A stretch of 7,110 nucleotides of DNA from Chloroflexota bacterium. GTDB taxonomy: Bacteria; Chloroflexota; Anaerolineae; Promineifilales; Promineifilaceae. Below, in pieces: positions 1 to 4,404 of this stretch. Below the pieces are notes generated by a model. The model ran no database searches. It worked only from the letters and a program-made list of their open reading frames with translations, and was not told the DNA's origin. The stretch is taken from assembly GCA_003519205.1 (NCBI GenBank), contig DOXE01000185.1:1-7110 (forward strand), read 5' to 3'. Within the stretch, counting starts at the first letter, position 1, and each line of letters starts with the position of its first letter. Made by a program: the position numbers and the translations under genes.

Positions 1-636
1 GCCCAGCGAATAGAGATCGCTGCGACCATCCAACATCAGCCCTTCACACTGCTCAGGCGACATATAAGTTGGCGTTCCAAGCGTCGTGCCACTCTGTGTC
101 ATCGAATCGCCTTCGAGCAACTTTACCAGGCCAAAATCGGTTAGAATCGCCCTAAAGGGCTGTTGTTCCGGGCTATCGGGCCGGTTTAACGGTTTAAGGA
201 TGATATTGCTTGGTTTGACGTCCCTATGAATTACTGCCTGTTTATGAGCATAGTCAAGGGCGTCGGCCATCTGCACTCCAATTTGAAGACTTTGTTTAAG
301 TGGAAGAAATCGCTGTCTCGCTTGAAGCCGTTGCAGATGGGCTCTCAAACTACCTCCAGCCACATATTCCATGGCAATATATAGTCCACCAGGGTATTGA
401 CCGAAATCGAAGATACGCACAATCGATGGATGATCTAATCCCGCTGCAGTCCTTGCCTCTTGGGCTAATCGTGCTCTGAACTCTTCTTGCCGGGCGTAGT
501 GGGCATGCATCACCTTCACGGCGACGGTCCGTTCCAGGTTCAGGTCATAAGCTTTATATACAGTGCCCATTCCCCCATCGCCGATCAGGGCATCTAAACG
601 ATAATGGGCTATCTCCTGGCCGACCATGTCTGTCAT
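1..636 (-). CDS. PknB-type serine/threonine protein kinase, N-terminal 212 residues (3' end outside window)
   Basis: Hanks-type protein kinase, predicted to transfer the ATP gamma-phosphate to Ser/Thr of protein targets. All core motifs in the visible part are intact, numbering from the ATG at 636: Gly-rich loop GDGGMGTVY (19-27), VAVK with the ATP-binding Lys41, helix-C Glu60, hinge MEYVAGGSL, catalytic HRDVKPSN (137-144, Asp139), DFG (167-169), activation segment ending GTPTYMSPE, and the subdomain IX DLYSLG at the left edge. It should therefore be an active kinase, not a pseudokinase. The activation segment is Ser/Thr-rich (SMTQSGTTLGT), which fits autophosphorylation. Start choice: ATG codons lie at 648, 639, 636 and 627. 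A GGAG lies 6 bases before the one at 636, which overlaps the aldolase stop by one base (TGATG); the ATG at 639 would give an ATGA overlap but only 3 bases of spacing. The gene is probably cotranscribed with, and translationally coupled to, the aldolase. Any C-terminal sensor or membrane segment lies outside the window, so the signal it responds to is unknown. Confidence 0.93.
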   Translation of the reverse strand, partial: MTDMVGQEIAHYRLDALIGDGGMGTVYKAYDLNLERTVAVKVMHAHYARQEEFRARLAQEARTAAGLDHPSIVRIFDFGQYPGGLYIAMEYVAGGSLRAHLQRLQARQRFLPLKQSLQIGVQMADALDYAHKQAVIHRDVKPSNIILKPLNRPDSPEQQPFRAILTDFGLVKLLEGDSMTQSGTTLGTPTYMSPEQCEGLMLDGRSDLYSLG

Positions 637-1691
637 CATGAACTCCATCCTTTGGATGACAGGTAACGTAAGACACTCAGTAGATTTTGAACATCTTCCA
701 TTCCGACCCAATAATGGGTTACGGCACGAAATTGTCGAAAACCAGACTCGTCTATCAGGATGTTCGCTTCCTGCTGCAGCGCGTTACGGATCTCGGTTGT
801 GGACATCATGACCTCATCGGCGAGGTCAAAAAAGACGAAATTAGTCCTGACAGAATCAAGGTCGACCTTAATACCCGAAATCTGGGATAAACCATCCGCC
901 AATTGTCTAGCTTTGGCGTGATCCTCGGGCAACCTCTCGATCATTTCAGTTAAAGCGATGATACCAGCGGCCGCAAGGATTCCAGCTTGCCGCATTCCGC
1001 CACCGAGGATTTTCCTAGCTCGTCTCGCTTGATGTATAAACGGCTTTGATCCACACAAAACAGATCCAACTGGGGCGCAGAGTCCTTTACTTAAACAGAA
1101 GGTAACTGAATCCACATGCCGGGTTAACTCGGTCGGTTCAATTCCCAATGCTGTGGTGGCATTAAAAAGCCTGGCACCATCCAAATGTACATTCAACCCA
1201 TGGCGATCAGCGATCTGGCGAATATCGATGAAATAAGCTTTACTTAGCGGTGCTCCGTTTTTTTTCGCAAATGAGTTTTCGAGCAAAATTAGTTGAGTTT
1301 GGGCGTGGTGCGGATCGTCTTTTATGATGGCTGATTCGATCTCCTGAAGATTCATTCTCCCTTCAAAATCCGTTTCAAGTGGCATTGGAACCACACCACC
1401 CAGGGCCGACATACCTCCAGCCTCAGCACGAAATGTATGAGCATCTTTACCAACAATAGCCTGATCCCCCCGGCCGGCATGACTAAATATCGCTGCCAGA
1501 TTACCCATTGTGCCACTGGCCACGAACAAACCGGCCTCTTTTCCCACTTTGGCAGACGCCAGTGCTTCTAGTTCGTTGATCGTAGGGTCTTCACCGTAGA
1601 CATCATCGCCGATAGGGGCTGTTGCCATCGCTTCTCGCATTGCCGGTGTAGGCCAGGTTACTGTATCTGAACGAAAGTCTGCGACATCCAC
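636..1691 (-). CDS. ltaE: Low-specificity L-threonine aldolase (PLP-dependent, fold type I)
   Basis: Cleaves L-threonine or L-allo-threonine to glycine and acetaldehyde in the cytosol, supplying glycine. Family motifs, numbered from the GTG start (351 aa, usual length): FRSDTVT near the N-terminus, [16 protein letters not shown] (phosphate-binding turn), His85 in [21 protein letters not shown] with the PLP-pyridine Asp171, the Schiff-base lysine in [12 protein letters not shown] (Lys202), and [14 protein letters not shown]. Start: there is no in-frame ATG. GTG at 1691 gives an N-terminus ([10 protein letters not shown]) that fits the family, whereas a TTG at 1727 would add 12 hydrophobic residues with no ribosome binding site and would overlap the likely promoter. 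Odd point: the usual Glu-Asn-Thr-His active-site loop reads Glu-Asn-Ser-Phe (138-141) beside an A8 run, probably from compensated indels (see findings), so activity may be altered. The kinase gene follows with overlapping stop/start codons. Confidence 0.92.
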   Translation of the reverse strand: MDVADFRSDTVTWPTPAMREAMATAPIGDDVYGEDPTINELEALASAKVGKEAGLFVASGTMGNLAAIFSHAGRGDQAIVGKDAHTFRAEAGGMSALGGVVPMPLETDFEGRMNLQEIESAIIKDDPHHAQTQLILLENSFAKKNGAPLSKAYFIDIRQIADRHGLNVHLDGARLFNATTALGIEPTELTRHVDSVTFCLSKGLCAPVGSVLCGSKPFIHQARRARKILGGGMRQAGILAAAGIIALTEMIERLPEDHAKARQLADGLSQISGIKVDLDSVRTNFVFFDLADEVMMSTTEIRNALQQEANILIDESGFRQFRAVTHYWVGMEDVQNLLSVLRYLSSKGWSS

Positions 1692-1698
1692 GAGGTGA

Positions 1699-1727
1699 AG
1701 TTTATGTAAAAATAAAATGAATGGCAA
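1699..1727 (-). promoter_or_regulatory. Candidate promoter of the aldolase-kinase operon
   Basis: On the minus strand, TTGCCA (1727-1722, 5 of 6 to the -35 consensus) is followed after 17 bases by TAAACT (1704-1699, 4 of 6 to the -10). Transcription would begin at about 1692, essentially at the GTG start codon at 1691, so the mRNA may be leaderless; no Shine-Dalgarno is visible before that GTG. The call rests on the hexamers and spacing only. Confidence 0.35.
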
Positions 1728-1768
1728 GGTTATGAATGTGCAATAGTACCAGGGAATTGTTTATTGCA

Positions 1769-1797
1769 TGGTTTGACACAAACCACGGAGATATAAT
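1769..1797 (+). promoter_or_regulatory. Perfect inverted repeat over a TTGACA box, with TATAAT downstream
   Basis: TGGTTTG (1769-1775), ACA, CAAACCA (1779-1785) is a perfect 7-bp inverted repeat with a 3-base centre, shaped like a repressor operator. It contains a consensus TTGACA (1773-1778), and a consensus TATAAT lies at 1792-1797. The spacing is only 13 bases, too short for a normal sigma-70 promoter, so the two hexamers may not form one promoter; TATAAT may use a weaker -35 or an activator. If TATAAT is used, the transcript starts near 1804 and the gene at 1887 has a leader of about 83 bases. The site lies in the divergent region and could act on either side. Confidence 0.4.
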
Positions 1798-1886
1798 CAA
1801 TGAACATTCCATTCGAAATGCGATTTGATCAATAGCTCTTTCGTAAAGAACTAAAACATTTCGAAAGACATGTTGAAAAATATTCG

Positions 1887-3683
1887 ATGAAGCTAAGAAA
1901 AATCATTGTCATCTTCACCGTTATGCTGATTGCAACCGCTGGTTCTTGGTTGATCGGCCGCCCCAATCAACTATCTCCAGTTAAATTACAGCCACGACAG
2001 CCGCTAGATTTTTCCTCAAACCCACAACAAGACCAAGAGACTTTTGCAGAATCGGATCCCATCAACCAAGATCCGGTTCCTGGCAGCATGATTGATCTTT
2101 CAGATTTACCTCAGAATCTATACGATCCAGACAATCGATATTTGCGATGGTTACGGGGCGAGTATAAGCCGGGAAAGGGTGAGCCGCTGGTTAGCCCACA
2201 AGAAAAACGAGCTTTGCAAGAGGTTGCATTAGACCTGGAACCAGGCGTGGCCTCCATGATCGCCCTACCTATGTCTGTCACAAATATGGAGATTGGGACA
2301 AATTTCGACAGCATGGATTTTACCGACTGCTGTGGTAGCGGGGGATTCATCCCACCCGATCCCGAATTGGCCGTTGGCCGAGATCATATTATCGCTGTCG
2401 TCAACGTTGCCTTTGAGATTTATGATAAGTCGGGCGCTGTCCAGATTCCAGCCACGACATTTGCCACCCTCTTTAACGGCATTTCTGGCTGTACGATTGG
2501 CACACAACTATTTGATCCAAATGTTATTTACGACGAGGAGGCCGATCGATTCATTTTGGGTGTTGACGGGGCTGGAGTAAATTATTGTATCGCTGCTTCC
2601 TTGACCAGCGATCCCACGGGCCAATGGGTCAGATATAAGTTTCCGACTAATGTTGGCGGTGCGATATTTGACTATCCCCACGCCGGAGTGGGCCGCGATG
2701 CCATCTACATGGGTGGAAACACATTCGTAAACGAGTCTTTTTCTGGCGCAAAGGTTTTTGCTTACGATAAGTGGGCCATGTATGACGGTTTGGCCACACA
2801 ATGGCGAGAGCGTTCGCTCGTTGTTAACCAACATACTCCACAACCGGCCAACCTTCATGGATACCTACAGGGGACCTGGCCAGAAAGTGGGCCACACTAT
2901 ATCATCACAGGCTCAGACAATAAAGGGGAAAATTACTCGGTTTTTGCCTGGAATGATCCCTTTGGTGCGAATGAATTTTATCATACCGGCACATTTAACC
3001 TGGTGACGGCTACCGGTGTGCCTGTTGGTTTTCCGGTCAGTGTACCGCAGCCAACTGGTGGCAATATTGAGGCAAACGATTGGAGACCTCAGGACGCTGA
3101 ATATCGTAATGGCACTATTTGGACGACAAATACTGCTTCATGCAATCCCGGCACAGGAACAGTCGATTGTGTCCGGTGGGCTCAAATAAAACCTGAAAGC
3201 GCATCAGTCATCCAGGCCGGTGTATTGAGGAGCAATGGTATCTACCGAATTTTCTCTGATTTGGCCGTCAATCATTGTGACGATATGGCTATGGGCTACA
3301 CAAGGACGGACCCGACTGATTTGACTTGGGGCTATCCGAGTATTTATGTCGCCGGGCGCACCGGCAGTACACATCAAAACATGTTGCTAGTGGAATTACC
3401 TTTGAAGCTAAGCAATGTCCCATACACTGCCTTTGACAGCCCCCCATACCGGTGGGGTGATTACACCGGATTGACCAGCGATCCCAATGGTTGGGATCTC
3501 TGGTATCTCGGCCAATATAGCAAAGAAACAGGTAATTCTGACGGTAAATGGGGCACTTACATCGGAAGTCTCAGCTTTCCTCGAAACAGTACCCTATCTC
3601 CAATAATGATGACCAATTTAGAAAATTCTGTATATTTGCCGTTCGTACACAATAACAGCTCTGGTGGCATCGATTGTAGTTAA
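1887..3683 (+). CDS. Exported beta-propeller-like protein of unknown function
   Basis: A 598-residue protein with a positively charged start (KLRK) and one hydrophobic segment (about residues 6-23) holding an ATA at 16-18. It is either a signal peptide or an N-terminal anchor, so the bulk should be outside the membrane. After a Pro/Gln-rich linker (about 25-110), the main domain begins with PPDPELAVGRDHIIAVVN and FEIYDKSG (from about 155) and ends with RWGDYTGLTSDP (522-533) and WGTYIGSLSFP (555-565). I recognise these blocks as the opening and closing motifs of a widespread bacterial secreted family of probable beta-propeller fold, with no established enzymatic activity. Several Cys (148-149, and others spread to the C-terminus) could form disulfides outside the cell. 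Residues 583-587 read YLPFV, followed by a short polar tail, a C-terminal feature common in exported Chloroflexota proteins. No Shine-Dalgarno precedes the ATG at 1887, and no terminator is obvious after the stop. Confidence 0.85.
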   Translation: MKLRKIIVIFTVMLIATAGSWLIGRPNQLSPVKLQPRQPLDFSSNPQQDQETFAESDPINQDPVPGSMIDLSDLPQNLYDPDNRYLRWLRGEYKPGKGEPLVSPQEKRALQEVALDLEPGVASMIALPMSVTNMEIGTNFDSMDFTDCCGSGGFIPPDPELAVGRDHIIAVVNVAFEIYDKSGAVQIPATTFATLFNGISGCTIGTQLFDPNVIYDEEADRFILGVDGAGVNYCIAASLTSDPTGQWVRYKFPTNVGGAIFDYPHAGVGRDAIYMGGNTFVNESFSGAKVFAYDKWAMYDGLATQWRERSLVVNQHTPQPANLHGYLQGTWPESGPHYIITGSDNKGENYSVFAWNDPFGANEFYHTGTFNLVTATGVPVGFPVSVPQPTGGNIEANDWRPQDAEYRNGTIWTTNTASCNPGTGTVDCVRWAQIKPESASVIQAGVLRSNGIYRIFSDLAVNHCDDMAMGYTRTDPTDLTWGYPSIYVAGRTGSTHQNMLLVELPLKLSNVPYTAFDSPPYRWGDYTGLTSDPNGWDLWYLGQYSKETGNSDGKWGTYIGSLSFPRNSTLSPIMMTNLENSVYLPFVHNNSSGGIDCS

Positions 3684-3716
3684 GGCAATGATGAGGATTA
3701 GCCCCATTAAGGCTGG

Positions 3717-3744
3717 TGGCACCAAAATCATATTTAGTTATAAT
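3717..3744 (+). promoter_or_regulatory. Candidate rpsO promoter
   Basis: A consensus -10 TATAAT lies at 3739-3744. The best -35 position, around 3717-3722 (TGGCAC), is poor. Transcription would begin near 3751, leaving a leader of about 69 bases before rpsO that contains the hairpin at 3755-3780. The supporting evidence is the -10 alone. Confidence 0.4.
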
Positions 3745-3754
3745 CGCTTGTTGC

Positions 3755-3780
3755 TCGTGGATACGACGTATTCGGCACGA
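3755..3780 (+). promoter_or_regulatory. rpsO leader hairpin, candidate S15 autoregulatory site
   Basis: TCGTG (3755-3759) pairs with CACGA (3776-3780); a G-U pair (3760/3772) and ATAC/GTAT (3761-3764 with 3768-3771) continue the stem, closed by a GAC loop. The bases CGG (3773-3775) are bulged on the 3' side, placing a GGC next to a G-U pair. S15 binds GGC/GU-type motifs in 16S rRNA and represses its own mRNA in several bacteria through structurally unrelated leaders. Whether this hairpin is such a site is inference; the pairing itself is visible. Confidence 0.3.
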
Positions 3781-3819
3781 CGGTCCAACGGGCATTTACG
3801 ATAATTAGGAGAAAATGGA

Positions 3820-4089
3820 ATGCCTTTATCTGTGGCAGACAAGTCCGATATAATCGAAGAATTCGCAACCCACCCGGGAGACACTGGTTCGCCTGAGGTC
3901 CAGATTGCCTTGTTCGATAAGCGAATCAAGCAATTACAAGAGCATTTATCGGTTCATAAACATGACGAGAGTTCTCGTCGAGGCCTACTTACGTTGGTCG
4001 GCAAACGCCGTCATCTGTTAGCATATTTACGCAAGACACATCCGGATCGCTATCGAGTCGTCCTTGAAAGGCTTGGATTGCGACGATAA
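3820..4089 (+). CDS. rpsO: 30S ribosomal protein S15
   Basis: S15 is a primary binder of the 16S rRNA central-domain three-way junction and helps form an intersubunit bridge. The 89-residue product has the normal length. It shows the family signatures [12 protein letters not shown] (21-32), [10 protein letters not shown], the RNA-contacting [12 protein letters not shown] block (46-57) and [12 protein letters not shown], and it ends with ERLGLRR exactly as in E. coli S15. The ATG at 3820 is preceded by AGGAG at 3807-3811, 8 bases upstream. It has its own candidate promoter and leader and is followed by pnp, the widely conserved bacterial rpsO-pnp order. The spacer between them is long (315 bases) and highly structured. 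Confidence 0.98.
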   Translation: MPLSVADKSDIIEEFATHPGDTGSPEVQIALFDKRIKQLQEHLSVHKHDESSRRGLLTLVGKRRHLLAYLRKTHPDRYRVVLERLGLRR

Positions 4090-4095
4090 TTCATT

Positions 4096-4131
4096 AGCGC
4101 ACATGAACCAATCATAGGCAAGTGCGCTTTT
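4096..4131 (+). terminator. Weak terminator/attenuator-like hairpin after rpsO
   Basis: AGCGCAC (4096-4102) pairs perfectly with GTGCGCT (4122-4128) and runs into four T (4128-4131). The 19-base loop can form a small inner hairpin, ATGA/TCAT (4103-4106 with 4112-4115). The short T tract suggests partial termination or 3'-end protection of rpsO mRNA, with read-through to pnp. A competing stem is possible (see findings). Confidence 0.4.
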
Positions 4132-4152
4132 CATGATAATTGGTGGTTCGAA

Positions 4153-4247
4153 AACGGAGTGTGAATTTAGGAATTGGGCATTGACCCGCATCGGCCGGTA
4201 GGAGGCTATTACATGCGAGCCAGTCCCCAGTCCCTAAACCCTCCGTT
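4153..4247 (+). promoter_or_regulatory. 95-base imperfect hairpin in the rpsO-pnp spacer
   Basis: The two halves pair almost continuously around position 4202: AACGGAG/CTCCGTT (4153-4159 with 4241-4247), a 6/2 internal loop, TTTAGG/CCTAAA (4166-4171 with 4233-4238), one A/C mismatch, ATTGGG/CCCAGT (4173-4178 with 4226-4231), a C/C mismatch, four further pairs, then CGCAT/ATGCG (4187-4191 with 4213-4217) and an apical GGCC/GGCT with a 7-base loop (4193-4207). This is about 33 base pairs, far beyond chance for such a spacer. In E. coli a pnp leader stem is cut by RNase III and makes pnp subject to PNPase autocontrol; an equivalent role is the leading hypothesis. A mobile palindromic element is the alternative, but no target-site duplication is visible at its edges. 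Confidence 0.6.
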
Positions 4248-4272
4248 AATGACCCCAGAGATACATTACTGA
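4213..4272 (+). CDS. Possible 19-residue leader peptide upstream of pnp
   Basis: ATG at 4213 is preceded by TAGGAGG (4199-4205) with an ideal 7-base spacing, at least as good as the ribosome binding sites of rpsO and pnp. The peptide would read MRASPQSLNPPLMTPEIHY and stop at TGA 4270-4272. The Shine-Dalgarno lies in the apical part of the 95-base hairpin and the start codon in its 3' arm, so initiation and structure would influence each other. The peptide is Pro-rich, including a Pro-Pro pair. No family is recognised, and coding status cannot be shown from one sequence. Confidence 0.3.
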   Translation: MRASPQSLNPPLMTPEIHY

Positions 4273-4283
4273 ACAATTGACGA

Positions 4284-4381
4284 ATCTGTGAGTGCCTCAC
4301 TGGCAAGCAAATTCATGGCGATGCCTATCAAAGGTAATTTGTGGTCATTCGCCCATGGAATCAATTAATGGTCTCACAGAT
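4284..4381 (+). promoter_or_regulatory. Second nested stem system directly before the pnp ribosome binding site
   Basis: ATCTGTGAG (4284-4292) pairs perfectly with CTCACAGAT (4373-4381), ending 9 bases before the pnp GGAGG (4391-4395). Inside, 4311-4321 pairs with 4349-4361 over 11 bp with two single-base bulges (G4358, C4352). The 5' arm can instead form a local hairpin, GTGAG-TGC-CTCAC (4288-4300), which would break the outer stem. It is a plausible part of pnp leader control; no clear promoter was found in this stretch. Confidence 0.45.
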
Positions 4382-4404
4382 ATCATACTTGGAGGAACAA
4401 TAAA

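Noticed and set aside
1257..1268. A AAA AAC slippery heptamer in the aldolase, as a programmed -1 frameshift site
   Set aside because: The zero frame continues into a complete, well-matching aldolase, and no stimulatory structure or useful shifted product was seen; an indel explanation fits better.
1870..1890. Six-codon ORF (MLKNIR) whose stop overlaps the ATG at 1887
   Set aside because: The ATGA overlap hints at coupling, but the mini-ORF has no ribosome binding site and six codons easily arise by chance.
2508..2858. 116-codon minus-strand ORF inside the exported protein gene
   Set aside because: It is a shadow in the opposite strand of a clearly coding gene, with no family features.
3684..3738. 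A terminator for the exported protein gene
   Set aside because: Only 4-bp pairings (AGCC/GGCT) were found and no T run follows.
3688..3804. A 38-codon plus-strand ORF between the exported protein gene and rpsO
   Set aside because: The only SD-like bases (TAAGG) lie 2 bases from the ATG, it runs across the rpsO -10 box and leader hairpin, and the peptide resembles nothing I know.
4153..4247. Reading the long hairpin as a mobile palindromic element (MITE or REP type)
   Set aside because: No target-site duplication flanks it and no second copy is in the window; a leader role fits the location better, although a genome-wide search could change this.
4112..4306. 64-codon minus-strand ORF across the rpsO-pnp spacer
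   Set aside because: It covers the self-complementary hairpin, whose coding potential arises from the structure; no ribosome binding site or family likeness.
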